Assembly: GCF_000377745.1 (NCBI RefSeq)
Contig: NZ_KB898708.1
Coordinates: 310,001-374,000 of the forward strand
Source: Gilvimarinus chinensis DSM 19667
GTDB lineage: Bacteria; Pseudomonadota; Gammaproteobacteria; Pseudomonadales; Cellvibrionaceae
Length of the DNA stretch: 64,000 bases
Direction: 5' to 3'
In this document: one piece after another, positions 17,949 through 27,402 of the stretch
How the letters are laid out: each line of letters starts with the position of its first letter
Numbering within the stretch: position 1 is the stretch's first letter
Made by a program: the position numbers and the translations under genes
Notes under the pieces: model-generated
Database searches by the model: none
Told to the model about the DNA's origin: nothing
What the model saw: the letters and a program-made list of their open reading frames with translations, nothing else

Positions 17949-18602
17949 TTAGTGCCAGCCGCTCACTGCTGAGCGCGCCTGATCGTTTACCGGGCGAGCC
18001 ACAAGCCCAGCCGCTGATAAGCTTATTTCAAATACGGCCTCATCCGCCATCGGCAGATATGTCGCACTGCCGTATACCGCATCAACGATCGGCAAACGCT
18101 CTTTTGCCTCACGCAGCCATGCCCAGACATCAACTCCTACAGGGCTCTCATTGAATGCATAGACAGTCCGGTCTTCCTCACGCTCTTTTTCTAACGAGTA
18201 GTAGCGGCCGGATAAGCGATCCAGTCGATACCCTGGCTTTATACCAACGTTGGATAACGCACCCGTCCACTTAATAATCCGAGCGTCTAACTGCCATTGA
18301 TCTCCTTTGATTTTGTAACGATGTTCGACACCTTCCGCATCGACCACCAACACCTCAAAGACCTGGTCCGCTTTTTTATCAAAACTTAGAGTGGCAACGG
18401 TTTGCTCCGTTTGTATCTGCCGATAACTGAAAATATCCAGGGCAATAAACACAAAAACGACCGCTAAGGCCAACATGCCTAAGCCAAACATGCCTCTCAG
18501 CCATCCAAGTATCCAACTGTCTTTCCATAACAGTTTTGCGGCTGAATAGGCCACCATCAGAGCAAGCAATGCAGCCACCGCTGCTATCGCACTATACACC
18601 AC
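17949..18602 (-). CDS. Conserved membrane protein of unknown function
   Basis: A 217-residue protein with two N-terminal membrane helices (about 3-25 and 37-58) and a soluble C-terminal domain, probably outside the membrane, containing a mix of strands (YKIKGDQWQLDARIIKW, YRLDRLSGRYYSLE). Homologues in related gammaproteobacteria are, as I recall, often labelled multidrug transporters without good reason. It starts with GTG and overlaps the end of nudC by eleven bases. No function is assigned. Confidence 0.75.
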   Translation of the reverse strand: MVYSAIAAVAALLALMVAYSAAKLLWKDSWILGWLRGMFGLGMLALAVVFVFIALDIFSYRQIQTEQTVATLSFDKKADQVFEVLVVDAEGVEHRYKIKGDQWQLDARIIKWTGALSNVGIKPGYRLDRLSGRYYSLEKEREEDRTVYAFNESPVGVDVWAWLREAKERLPIVDAVYGSATYLPMADEAVFEISLSAAGLVARPVNDQARSAVSGWH

Positions 18603-19401
18603 TGTATTCTTCCCCCTGTGACTTACAACGCTCTAAAAATCCATCAATCAAACGCCGCGCAATAGTACCGGAAGGCGGTATCTCCGGCAGATTTGTTGAC
18701 TCAAACCAGTTAGCATCTACAATCTCTTCTTCCTGTAAGCTAATTTCACCATCCGCGTAGTCAGCGTAAAAGCCAAGCATTAACTGCCCTGGAAAAGGCC
18801 AGCTTTGGCTGCTGTGAAAAGTGAGATTATTTACTTCAATACCCACTTCTTCACGAACTTCACGTATAACCGCCTGCTCGGCAGACTCTCCGGCCTCTAT
18901 AAATCCCGCCAGTGTCGTGTAAACAGCGGTATGAGAGCGTTTATGCCTAGCCAACAGGCAGGATTTTTCTTTCTTTATTAAAACGATAATACAAGGTGAG
19001 ACTCGTGGATAATAATTGCTGTCGCAGGCATTGCAACGCAACACCATCTCTTTGCGCTTCAGGTCTTCTGCATGAGGCAACCCTAAAGCTGTACCACAGC
19101 AACTGCAAAAACGATGGGAGTAAAACCAATGACTTAACTGTACGGCTTGACTTGCGGATAAAATTTGCTGTTCGTTAAACTCAAACAAACACTCGCGTAA
19201 AGACACCCATTGAACATCACTATTTACCAAGTCGTCTTTTAATAGTAGTGCATAGTCGTTAGAGTCTGAGGCCGTCAACGGTAAGTATATACCCTCTCTC
19301 AAGCTCTCTACTTCGTGTATGGGGTTTCCTGAACTGTCCACACCAATAGAGCCATTTTTCACCAGCCACAGCTTAGAGAAGTTGGGTTGCATAGCGGGCA
19401 C
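18592..19401 (-). CDS. nudC: NADH pyrophosphatase/NAD-cap hydrolase (Nudix)
   Basis: NudC cleaves NAD(H) to NMN and AMP and removes NAD caps from RNA. The 269-residue protein has zinc-binding cysteines (Cys99, Cys102, Cys123, Cys126), the Nudix box starting GFIEAGESAEQAVIREV at 166, and the NADH-specific SQSWPFPGQLMLGF (198-211), which varies from the usual SQPWPFP by Ser for Pro. The frame begins with GTG at 19401 directly after the fimL stop; an ATG at 19392 is an alternative. The nudC-fimL pairing is as in Pseudomonas. Confidence 0.95.
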   Translation of the reverse strand: MPAMQPNFSKLWLVKNGSIGVDSSGNPIHEVESLREGIYLPLTASDSNDYALLLKDDLVNSDVQWVSLRECLFEFNEQQILSASQAVQLSHWFYSHRFCSCCGTALGLPHAEDLKRKEMVLRCNACDSNYYPRVSPCIIVLIKKEKSCLLARHKRSHTAVYTTLAGFIEAGESAEQAVIREVREEVGIEVNNLTFHSSQSWPFPGQLMLGFYADYADGEISLQEEEIVDANWFESTNLPEIPPSGTIARRLIDGFLERCKSQGEEYSGV

Positions 19402-21117
19402 TCAAGTATCGACAGGATAGCCAAGTGCCGCCAAACTGTCTTCTGCCACTTGCAAAACACTGGTATCGGCGTCTTTACCGGATTTGATTGAATCGAGATA
19501 GTACTCCAGGCTAATAACTGCATCGGCAAACGTTTCCAGCAAATGCTGAACGGCCGCGAGTTCCTCTCCCCCTAGTAGCGCTTCATTAACAAATCGCTCA
19601 CAGGCAGCGACAACCTGGGCAGCTCGGGGTAAATTAAGCACGGACATCCCACCACGAACACTGGTTAATGTGGAGGCGACGTTTTTAATATGGCCAACAT
19701 CATAATTAGATTCAGCGTAAGAGTTTAATCCGCGCTTAATTAATGCCAGGCCCGCCTCAGCCTCTTCAATGACCAGTGTTTCAGCCTCCATAATCTGGCT
19801 GTTAGAAAGCGCTTCTTCGCGGGACAAGGCGTTCAACCGCGCAAGCTTTTCCTCTGACAAGCTCATTTTTGACAAACCGGCCACCGTACTCTCGATATAA
19901 AGCAGAGTATCGGCTACTTTCAGTAGCTCATCCGCCTGGGCCTCGTTGCTGCCATCTTGCCAGCTACTGATTCGGGCAATTTCCTCTTTCAGAGAGTTTG
20001 CGGGCGCCACAAGACCGACGACCGACAAGGTATCGGCCACTCTCTTTAGGGTATCCACAAGCTCTGGGCTATCAATTAATAGCTCTACACCACCCTGAGC
20101 GGCCCTTTCGAGAATATTTTTTGTAGTTCGTAACTCATCTTGTAATACGGCACTCATGGAACTAACGGTAGTCGCGCTCGGCCCTTTTAAATGCTCCTGC
20201 TCTTTGGCAAGCCCACTTTCCGTGTACCCAAGCTCTGGAGCATCAAATGCTTTGCGTATACGACGATTTCTCTCACTATCTTGATGAGCTAAAACCGTCA
20301 GATAAATCAGCTCTTTCAACAAAGGTTCATTGGGAGCACGCTTGAGAACGGCTTCGCCTTCGAACTGCAGTCTTTTAATGTCTCTGTCAATAGCGCCAAA
20401 AAGCATTTTCCGAGCATTTGTTAGCTCAAGCTGGTTTTTGCTTAAAAGAGTTAAAAACTCAGCCCCAACCCACCAGAGATTGGCCACGGGGTGATTTCCA
20501 CACACTTTATCCAGGCGTTCTAATGCCCGGGACATCATGCCGAGGGAGGGAGTAACCTGCTGCCCTTGTAATACGTTAAGCATCGCCACTTGGTACATGT
20601 GGCGAAGCCTGCGCACGACCTGACGAAACTCTTCCGGAAGGTTTAATTCGGGCTTAGATTCTCTTTGCGGGTCAGTGACATTAACGGGGTAATAGTAACT
20701 TTGTGGCACAGGGGGTGCCTTACGCACCCGACGTAACTCATTGATATAAGGAATGAGCAATACAGCCATACTGCGCCCTACTTGGGTGCAGTACTCAAGG
20801 TAACGCGGCAAAATAAAAAAGACTGAGGTGAGGCGATCCAGCTTTGCTACCGTTTTTGGGTCCTCACCCAGCGGGATATCCGTAATATGCTCAACAAGCT
20901 CTTGCGCCAGTAAATCGACGCCTCGCAGCTGTAACAAACTGAGTGTTCCACGTATCTGCTTGATATCGTCTATACACAGCTGTAATAACTCGCCATTTTC
21001 CAAGTCAGCCACAAATTGTTCTAAACGCGAGGCTGCCGACTCTATTGTTGCCAAGAGTTCATCATGTACAAGCTTTAAAGAGGAAGCATTAAAATTCTCT
21101 GCGGTATCCTGGTTCAC
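19402..21117 (-). CDS. fimL: FimL-like protein (ChpA N-terminal homologue)
   Basis: A 571-residue, helix-rich protein with degenerate Hpt-like four-helix modules, like the N-terminus of the chemotaxis kinase ChpA but without kinase domains. FimL in P. aeruginosa controls type IV pilus twitching and cAMP levels and is encoded next to nudC; that neighbourhood and the opening LVHDELLATIESAASRLEQF support the call. No conserved phosphorylatable His is obvious. GTG at 21117 has AGGA at good spacing and gives the family start, so it is preferred over TTG at 21153. It implies the organism makes type IV pili. Confidence 0.82.
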   Translation of the reverse strand: MNQDTAENFNASSLKLVHDELLATIESAASRLEQFVADLENGELLQLCIDDIKQIRGTLSLLQLRGVDLLAQELVEHITDIPLGEDPKTVAKLDRLTSVFFILPRYLEYCTQVGRSMAVLLIPYINELRRVRKAPPVPQSYYYPVNVTDPQRESKPELNLPEEFRQVVRRLRHMYQVAMLNVLQGQQVTPSLGMMSRALERLDKVCGNHPVANLWWVGAEFLTLLSKNQLELTNARKMLFGAIDRDIKRLQFEGEAVLKRAPNEPLLKELIYLTVLAHQDSERNRRIRKAFDAPELGYTESGLAKEQEHLKGPSATTVSSMSAVLQDELRTTKNILERAAQGGVELLIDSPELVDTLKRVADTLSVVGLVAPANSLKEEIARISSWQDGSNEAQADELLKVADTLLYIESTVAGLSKMSLSEEKLARLNALSREEALSNSQIMEAETLVIEEAEAGLALIKRGLNSYAESNYDVGHIKNVASTLTSVRGGMSVLNLPRAAQVVAACERFVNEALLGGEELAAVQHLLETFADAVISLEYYLDSIKSGKDADTSVLQVAEDSLAALGYPVDT

Positions 21118-21278
21118 TATTATCGTCCTAAAGTTACCTTTGGTGCCGCTCAAAAAACGCTCATCACATTAAACTTTTACGTTTAGCAGCAACAGGTTAA
21201 TCGTAAATAGTAGAAACTACCTTAAAACATGACAGACCGCTAGAGCGAGTACTTGGCAATAGCTAAAGATGTCGCATT

Positions 21279-22010
21279 TCACCGCCAAAGGCAGTTTCCA
21301 CCACTGGCCTTATCAATATCCGCCAACTTTTTTTGATGACACTCAAGCTCGTGGTCAGTGGCTCGTAGTACCGGTAGAGGCGCCCTTTCAGGGCTTAAAC
21401 GACGAATCTCTCCTGCCCCATCACTGCCCTCATCGCCACTATTACCACTACTGCCCAGCGAGAGCGCGGTTTGCCCCCCCGTCATCAGCAGATAGACATC
21501 AGCTAGAATTTCCGCATCAAGCAACGCTCCATGCAAATCACGCTGGGAGTTATCGACGCCATAACGCTTGCACAGTGCATCCAGGTTGTTTTTTTGCCCT
21601 GGATGCTTACCTCGCGCCAAGACCAAAGAGTCAACAATAGAGTTACTAAGTGCAATGGTCTGATGCGCAGGATTGAGCTGACGCAACTCATGATCAATAA
21701 AGCCCACATCGAACGGGGCGTTGTGAATCACAAGCTCCCCACCCTCAATAAAGGCGAGAAACTCATCACGAATTTGAGAGAACACGGGCTTATCAGCCAG
21801 CATTTCATTGGTAATACCGTGAACTTCTATTGCCCCAGCATCCACTTCTCGCTGCGGATTAATGTACTGATGGTAATGATTTCCCGTTAACTTACGGTTG
21901 ATCACCTCGACACAACCGATCTCAATAATCTTATGCCCCGATGCAGGGTCCAGGCCTGTAGTCTCTGTATCCAAAACAATTTGACGGTGGCCCTTCACAT
22001 CTATACTCAT
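21279..22010 (-). CDS. dnaQ: DNA polymerase III epsilon subunit, proofreading exonuclease
   Basis: The 3'-5' exonuclease of the replicase. Exo motif I is VLDTETTGLD (Asp14, Glu16), motif II lies in VIHNAPFDVGFIDHEL, and motif III is DLHGALLDAEILADVY (His and Asp). The C-terminal region after residue 180 (GSSGNSGDEGSDG) is a flexible linker leading to the part that binds the polymerase alpha subunit. It follows rnhA with one base between stop and start, as in many gammaproteobacteria where both are arranged together (in E. coli they are divergent). Confidence 0.97.
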   Translation of the reverse strand: MSIDVKGHRQIVLDTETTGLDPASGHKIIEIGCVEVINRKLTGNHYHQYINPQREVDAGAIEVHGITNEMLADKPVFSQIRDEFLAFIEGGELVIHNAPFDVGFIDHELRQLNPAHQTIALSNSIVDSLVLARGKHPGQKNNLDALCKRYGVDNSQRDLHGALLDAEILADVYLLMTGGQTALSLGSSGNSGDEGSDGAGEIRRLSPERAPLPVLRATDHELECHQKKLADIDKASGGNCLWR

Positions 22011-22011
22011 G

Positions 22012-22452
22012 CTATAACCCCTTTAAAGAATCAATACCACGATTCGCTAGCTGGTCAGCGCGCTCGTTTTCCGTGTGACCGCTGTGCCCTTTTACCCAGC
22101 GCCAATCTACCTCATGACGCTGGCACTGCTCATCCAATAAACGCCAAAGGTCGTCATTTTTCACGGGCTTTTTAGCAGAGGTACGCCACCCATTGCGTTT
22201 CCAGCCGGACAGCCATTCGGTTATACCTTTACGTACGTACTGAGAGTCAGTTGTTAACACGACATTGCAGGCCTCATTCAGAGCCTTTAATCCCTGAATA
22301 GCCGCCATTAACTCCATTCGGTTATTGGTTGTATTAGCCTCTCCACCAAACAGCTCTTTTTCTTTTTCGTTGTATCGCAATAATGCCCCCCAGCCACCAG
22401 GCCCCGGGTTACCCCGGCAGGCACCATCTGTAAAAATCTCAATGTTCTTCAC
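22012..22452 (-). CDS. rnhA: Ribonuclease HI
   Basis: Cleaves the RNA of RNA-DNA hybrids, removing primers and R-loops. The 146-residue protein has the carboxylates Asp9 ([14 protein letters not shown]), Glu47 (NRMELMAA), Asp69 (TTDSQYV) and Asp133 (NERADQLAN), plus His123 in KGHSGH and the basic handle region GWKRNGWRT. It lies between the methyltransferase gene and dnaQ on the same strand. Confidence 0.98.
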   Translation of the reverse strand: MKNIEIFTDGACRGNPGPGGWGALLRYNEKEKELFGGEANTTNNRMELMAAIQGLKALNEACNVVLTTDSQYVRKGITEWLSGWKRNGWRTSAKKPVKNDDLWRLLDEQCQRHEVDWRWVKGHSGHTENERADQLANRGIDSLKGL

Positions 22453-22504
22453 TAATAATTACTCGCTTCATTCTCTCTTAGGGCTTTGAGCTTTCAATGC
22501 AAGG

Positions 22505-23263
22505 TTACCAACCTCTAACTGAACAGCCATCTCGGCTTGCTTTACGTTGAGCTGCCCCCAAAGCCCTGATTTCAATCGTCGACCAGTCAGGTTTGATGGC
22601 CAAAACACCCGGTACATCTTTACGCACACAGGCCATATAGTAACTCCCCCAGGGTAACTTCAGGCGATCACAGCTGCGCTCGAACATGTCTGCAGTCGCG
22701 GCACCCGGCCAAAAACCGCCATAACGCACCTCGACCAGGCTCAAGCCCAGCACAGCAAACCAGTCTAACAAACGCCCTAAGCGGATATGATGGTGATGCC
22801 ACAAAGGGTTATTGCTGCTGAAACGCCGAGAGAAACGCCATACTCCCTGCAGACTCCACGGGTTAAACCCACAGACAATAATATGCCCCCGAGGGATTGT
22901 CGCCCGCGCGGCTTCCGCTAACAATTGCTGGGGCGTAGCGCTGTAATCCAAAGAGTGATGCAGTAAGACCACATCCACCGATTCTGACGCTAACGGCAAC
23001 AGACTAAAATCGCCTCGAGCCCCCTCCCAACTATTTCCATCGGCAATAGGGCTAATCGCAAATTTATGGGGAATACGACTGGCTGAGGTTAGGTTTAGAC
23101 CACGGCAAACGCTGATCTGACACAAATGATACCCGAACATACAAGAGAGAACAGGATCAATAGCCTCCTGTTGACGACTTAGCAACACCTGGCCTGTGGC
23201 ACTCGAAAACCACTGAGATGCAGCGTCTACCGCCTGCTGAGGTTTGCAAATTTTGCCCGCCAA
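22505..23263 (-). CDS. SAM-dependent methyltransferase, YafS-like
   Basis: A 252-residue class I methyltransferase. The cofactor fold is suggested by DFSLLPLASESVDVVLLHHSLDY (motif region near residue 95; the loop contains Asp and the following acidic strand) and IIVCGFNPWSL. The partner set gloB-yafS-rnhA-dnaQ is the E. coli order, which supports YafS. The substrate is unknown; family relatives act on small molecules. The start is TTG at 23263, with no better candidate. It is divergent from gloB. Confidence 0.85.
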   Translation of the reverse strand: MAGKICKPQQAVDAASQWFSSATGQVLLSRQQEAIDPVLSCMFGYHLCQISVCRGLNLTSASRIPHKFAISPIADGNSWEGARGDFSLLPLASESVDVVLLHHSLDYSATPQQLLAEAARATIPRGHIIVCGFNPWSLQGVWRFSRRFSSNNPLWHHHHIRLGRLLDWFAVLGLSLVEVRYGGFWPGAATADMFERSCDRLKLPWGSYYMACVRKDVPGVLAIKPDWSTIEIRALGAAQRKASRDGCSVRGW

Positions 23264-23354
23264 ACCGTATCACCCGTAAGTCGTTTAGTCAGCGATGTTA
23301 CCATAGCCGACCAACATCTCCGATACCATCAACCCCGAGGCTACAGGAGGCTTT

Positions 23355-24140
23355 GTGCGACTCTTTTCCTTTCCAGCCCTACAGACAAATTACTTCTGGT
23401 TGCTGCAACCTGATGATAACTCGGCTAATGCCTATATTTTCGACCCAGGCGATGCAGAACCTGTACGCCAACAGCTAAAGCAACACGAGCTGACCTTAGC
23501 GGGAATAGTGGTCACTCATCATCACTGGGACCACACCGACGGTATCGACGACCTGCTTACAGATTTCAACGTGCCGGTTTACGGCCCCTCGAGCCCTAAA
23601 ATCCCTCAGATAACCCATCCACTTAAAGGCGGCGACACCTTGGCGCTGGGTCCTCTTACACTCGAAGTGCTTGATACGCCCGGGCACACCTTAGAACACA
23701 TCGCCTACTTTTTACCCAACTCTGAACCACCGCGACTGTTTAGCGCCGATAATATTTTTGGAGCCGGGTGTGGCCGTATGTTCGAGGGGAGTGCCGAGCA
23801 ATTTGTCAATTCATTGCAACAGCTCTGCCAGCTCCCACCAGATACTCTGATTTGCTGCTCCCACGAATACACGATCGATAGCATTCAGTTTGCATTAAGT
23901 GTTGAGCCCAACAATCTTGAGCTACGTAAGCGTCAGGAAGAAGAGAAAAGAAAGCGAGCGCAAAGGCTACCGACGATTCCCAGCTCCTTAGCCCTTGAGC
24001 TTGCCACGAACCCATTTTTGCGAACCACCGAAGTAGAGGTAATTGCCAGCGCTGAGCATTACTCAGGCCGCAGACTCACTTCAGAAAGTGAAGTTTTCGC
24101 CGCCATTCGGCACTGGAAAGACAACTTTGGCAAAAATTGA
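23355..24140 (+). CDS. gloB: Hydroxyacylglutathione hydrolase (glyoxalase II)
   Basis: Hydrolyses S-lactoylglutathione to lactate and glutathione, the second step of methylglyoxal detoxification. The 261-residue metallo-beta-lactamase-fold enzyme has THHHWDH (54-60), TPGHTLEH, the bridging Asp in SADNIFGAGCGRMFEG, and a late metal His in CSHEYT. The usual GDT before the phenylalanine is ADN here, keeping the Asp. It starts with GTG, four bases after a perfect AGGAGG. It is followed by mltD on the same strand. Confidence 0.95.
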   Translation: MRLFSFPALQTNYFWLLQPDDNSANAYIFDPGDAEPVRQQLKQHELTLAGIVVTHHHWDHTDGIDDLLTDFNVPVYGPSSPKIPQITHPLKGGDTLALGPLTLEVLDTPGHTLEHIAYFLPNSEPPRLFSADNIFGAGCGRMFEGSAEQFVNSLQQLCQLPPDTLICCSHEYTIDSIQFALSVEPNNLELRKRQEEEKRKRAQRLPTIPSSLALELATNPFLRTTEVEVIASAEHYSGRRLTSESEVFAAIRHWKDNFGKN

Positions 24141-24208
24141 CCAGCTGCAGTGAAAACCCTAGAATCCCGTGAACTTTGAATGATGAAACAACATAAGACT
24201 CCAGCCGC

Positions 24209-25777
24209 ATGAGATTGACCAAAACTATCGCCGTTGCCCTAAGTATTTTTCTCACTTCTTGCGGCCTAACCCCAACCACTCCCCCCTTAAATACCACGGC
24301 AGAGAAGCCTGTTCCAGCCGTACAGAGCAAAAGCGATAAACCGCCTGTAAGCATTGCTAAAACCAGCTCAACAGTGGATCAGGATTTGTGGGATCGTATC
24401 CGCAGTGGTTTTTCACTGGGCCCCTACGATCAGAAACAGCTCGATCAATATGTAGATTGGTACGCAAATCACCCAGAATATATTGAACGGGTATTCACAC
24501 GCGGCCAACGTTATCTGTACCACATTGTTGAAAAAACAGAAGCTCAAGGCCTGCCCCTTGAGATCGCCCTGATGCCAGTAGTAGAAAGTGCTTTTGATCC
24601 CTTCGCTTACTCCTACGCAACGGCTTCAGGAATGTGGCAATTTATGTCCGGCACTGGGCGAGAATACGGCCTGAAACAAAACTGGTGGTATGACGGACGC
24701 CGGGATATTATCGACTCTACCGACGCGGCGTTAGCCTATCTTGAGCGATTGCATAAGTTATTCGATGACAATTGGCTTCACGCCCTGGCCGCTTACAACA
24801 CCGGACAAGGGCGTCTGCAACGCTCAATCAATCGTAACGCCAAAGCCGGCCAACCAACGGATTTTTGGTCATTAAGCCTGCCCCGTGAAACACGCGCCTA
24901 TGTGCCTCAGCTATTAGCTCTTTCGAAAATTATCGCCAACCCTGCCGAGTACGATATTGAGCTTCCCGAGATTCCCAACGCGCCCTATTTTGTAGCCGTG
25001 GACATCGATTCACAGCTGGATTTGGCCCGCGCCTCCGAACTCGCCAACATTTCCATGGACGAACTCTATCTACTCAACCCGGGCTATAACCGCTGGGCGA
25101 CAGATCCGGAGGGGCCACACCGCCTTTTAATTCCAAGCGCTCACGCGGAAGGCTTTGCCAATGCACTGGCTGCTATCCCTACCGCAGAGCGTATCAGCTG
25201 GCAGAGATACAGCATTAAGCGCGGTGACTCATTAATTAAAATCGCCAAGCGCTTTAACACCAACCCAGAAGCCTTACGCACAGCGAACAATTTAAAGTCT
25301 TCACGAATTCGCGCTGGAGATACATTGCTCATCCCCAGCGCTTCAGAGCAAAGCGAGCACTACGCCTTTAGCGCCACACAAAGACGCGCTTCCAGCCAAA
25401 GCAAATCAAAGGGCAGCAGTGGCAGCACCAAGGTCAACTATGTGGTTAAAAAAGGAGACAGTTTTTGGCGTATCGCCAATCAACATAAGGTAAGCGTCAG
25501 TTCACTTGCCAAATGGAATGGCATGTCCTCCCGCGATACCTTAAAGCCTGGGCAAACTCTGGTGGTCTGGAGTAAAACCTCAAAATCCGGAGACAGTAAT
25601 GGTATTACCCGCAAGCTAACCTACAAAGTCCGCAGCGGAGACTCACTTGATACCATCGCCCGTAAATTTAATGTAAGCATTCAGGACATCAGCCGTTGGA
25701 ATAATGTGGCAGTTAAAAATTACATACACCCAGGTCAAAAGCTGACACTGTTTGTGGATGTAAAAAATGGGCGTTAA
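24209..25777 (+). CDS. mltD: Membrane-bound lytic murein transglycosylase D
   Basis: A lipoprotein that cleaves peptidoglycan between MurNAc and GlcNAc. The signal peptide ends at the lipobox LTSC (Cys18). The catalytic Glu126 is in MPVVESAFDP, followed by SGMWQFM (140-146) and AAYNTGQGR. Three LysM modules follow, around residues 333-377, 411-454 and 472-517, one more than in many homologues. The 522-residue length is longer than E. coli MltD by roughly 70 residues. Its stop overlaps the convergent yejF stop by four bases. Confidence 0.95.
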   Translation: MRLTKTIAVALSIFLTSCGLTPTTPPLNTTAEKPVPAVQSKSDKPPVSIAKTSSTVDQDLWDRIRSGFSLGPYDQKQLDQYVDWYANHPEYIERVFTRGQRYLYHIVEKTEAQGLPLEIALMPVVESAFDPFAYSYATASGMWQFMSGTGREYGLKQNWWYDGRRDIIDSTDAALAYLERLHKLFDDNWLHALAAYNTGQGRLQRSINRNAKAGQPTDFWSLSLPRETRAYVPQLLALSKIIANPAEYDIELPEIPNAPYFVAVDIDSQLDLARASELANISMDELYLLNPGYNRWATDPEGPHRLLIPSAHAEGFANALAAIPTAERISWQRYSIKRGDSLIKIAKRFNTNPEALRTANNLKSSRIRAGDTLLIPSASEQSEHYAFSATQRRASSQSKSKGSSGSTKVNYVVKKGDSFWRIANQHKVSVSSLAKWNGMSSRDTLKPGQTLVVWSKTSKSGDSNGITRKLTYKVRSGDSLDTIARKFNVSIQDISRWNNVAVKNYIHPGQKLTLFVDVKNGR

Positions 25778-27402
25778 GCGCTCGTCACAGTACGAACGGC
25801 CTGAAGTAACGTTTTAGTGTAGGGATGCTGAGGACGATTAAAGAGCGCCTCAGCACTTCCGGTCTCCACCACCTTGCCAGCCTTCATCACTAAAATAGTA
25901 TGACTCATGGCTTTTACCACATCCAAATCGTGGCTAATAAATATAAACGCCATTTTGTGCTCTTGCTGCAAACGTTTAAGCAGCGTAATCACTTCTTTCT
26001 GAACGGCTCTATCAAGCGCTGACGTTGGCTCATCTAGCACAATTAATCGCGGCTTTAAAATCAACGCCCTTGCAATAGCAATTCGCTGTCGTTGTCCACC
26101 TGAAAACTCATTGGGATACCGAAATCGAGCCGCCGCATCTAACTGCACTTGAGTTAAAACGTCGATAACTCGAACCTCAATCGCTTCCTTATTTAAGCCT
26201 GGCTCATGGACTTTCAGCCCCTCTGCAATAATATCAGCCACTGTCATCCGCGGACTTAAGCTTGAGAACGGATCTTGAAAAATAACCTGTATTTCCCGCC
26301 GTAAAGGTTTCAGCTCGCGGGCGCTTAACTGAAGTAATGAAAGTCGCTTATGGGTGCCGTAAGCAACTTCACCATCGCTTTCGATTAAACGCAACAAAGA
26401 CCGTCCCAGTGTTGTTTTACCCGAGCCACTTTCTCCCACCACACCTACCGTCTCGCCCTCACGAAGGGTAAATGAAATATCATCAACGGCTTTTACATGA
26501 TCCGCGACTCTTTTAAACACACCCTTATAAACAGGAAACCACGTTCGCAAGTTTGACACTGAGAGTATTTCAGGCGACCTGGCCGGCACTGGAATGGGTG
26601 CCCCCCCAGGGTCAGAGGCAATCAGCTCTCGCGTATAACCCTCTTTGGGGTTGGCAAAAATATCGGCCGTCGCGCCAGTTTCGATTAACTTCCCCTCTCT
26701 CATAATGGCCACTCGGTCGGACAATGCCCGAACCACATGAAGATCGTGGGTGATAAACAATACCGCCATATTCAGCTCTTGCTGAAGCGATTTCAGCAGT
26801 GCCAGGATTTGCGCCTGCACTGTCACATCAAGTGCAGTGGTGGGCTCATCAGCAATTAATATCTCAGGTTCTGTAATGAGCGCCATGGCAATCATTACGC
26901 GCTGTCTTTCTCCGCCACTTAACTCATGGGGTAAAGCCGACAATCTTCGCTGCGCATCCCGAATGCCTACTTTTTCAAGCCACCGCAATACCTGGGGTCG
27001 AGCTTTTGCACGCGACAACCCTTTATGCAGCAATAAAACTTCAGCCAATTGCTTTTCAATACTGTGCAGCGGATTTAAAGAGGTCATGGGTTCTTGAAAG
27101 ATCATACTGATGCGATTACCACGGTACCCCCCCAGCTTAGCTTCGCTAAGCTGCAGCAAATCTATCTGCTCAAAAAGAATCTCACCACTTTGGTAGTGTG
27201 CACTATAGGCAGGTAATAGCTTTAGAATTGATTGAGCGGTGACCGATTTTCCGGACCCGCTTTCCCCAACCAACGCTACTATTTCACCTGAGCTCAGATC
27301 AAGGTTGACGCCCTCAACCACTTTACGCTGTGTGCCATCTTGAGCAAAAGCGACAGTTAAATTCTTAATCTGTAACAGAGGTGGAGTACTCATAAATTTC
27401 AT
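25774..27402 (-). CDS. yejF: Peptide ABC importer, double ATPase
   Basis: A fused pair of ABC ATPases, 542 residues, energising a peptide importer. The first cassette has GESGSGKS, LSGGERQR and LIADEPTTALD; the second GESGSGKTTLG, FSGGQRQR and IVLDEPTSALD. YejABEF in E. coli imports microcin C and oligopeptides. The start overlaps the yejE stop by four bases (ATGA). A second ATG three codons in is also possible. Confidence 0.95.
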   Translation of the reverse strand: MKFMSTPPLLQIKNLTVAFAQDGTQRKVVEGVNLDLSSGEIVALVGESGSGKSVTAQSILKLLPAYSAHYQSGEILFEQIDLLQLSEAKLGGYRGNRISMIFQEPMTSLNPLHSIEKQLAEVLLLHKGLSRAKARPQVLRWLEKVGIRDAQRRLSALPHELSGGERQRVMIAMALITEPEILIADEPTTALDVTVQAQILALLKSLQQELNMAVLFITHDLHVVRALSDRVAIMREGKLIETGATADIFANPKEGYTRELIASDPGGAPIPVPARSPEILSVSNLRTWFPVYKGVFKRVADHVKAVDDISFTLREGETVGVVGESGSGKTTLGRSLLRLIESDGEVAYGTHKRLSLLQLSARELKPLRREIQVIFQDPFSSLSPRMTVADIIAEGLKVHEPGLNKEAIEVRVIDVLTQVQLDAAARFRYPNEFSGGQRQRIAIARALILKPRLIVLDEPTSALDRAVQKEVITLLKRLQQEHKMAFIFISHDLDVVKAMSHTILVMKAGKVVETGSAEALFNRPQHPYTKTLLQAVRTVTSA

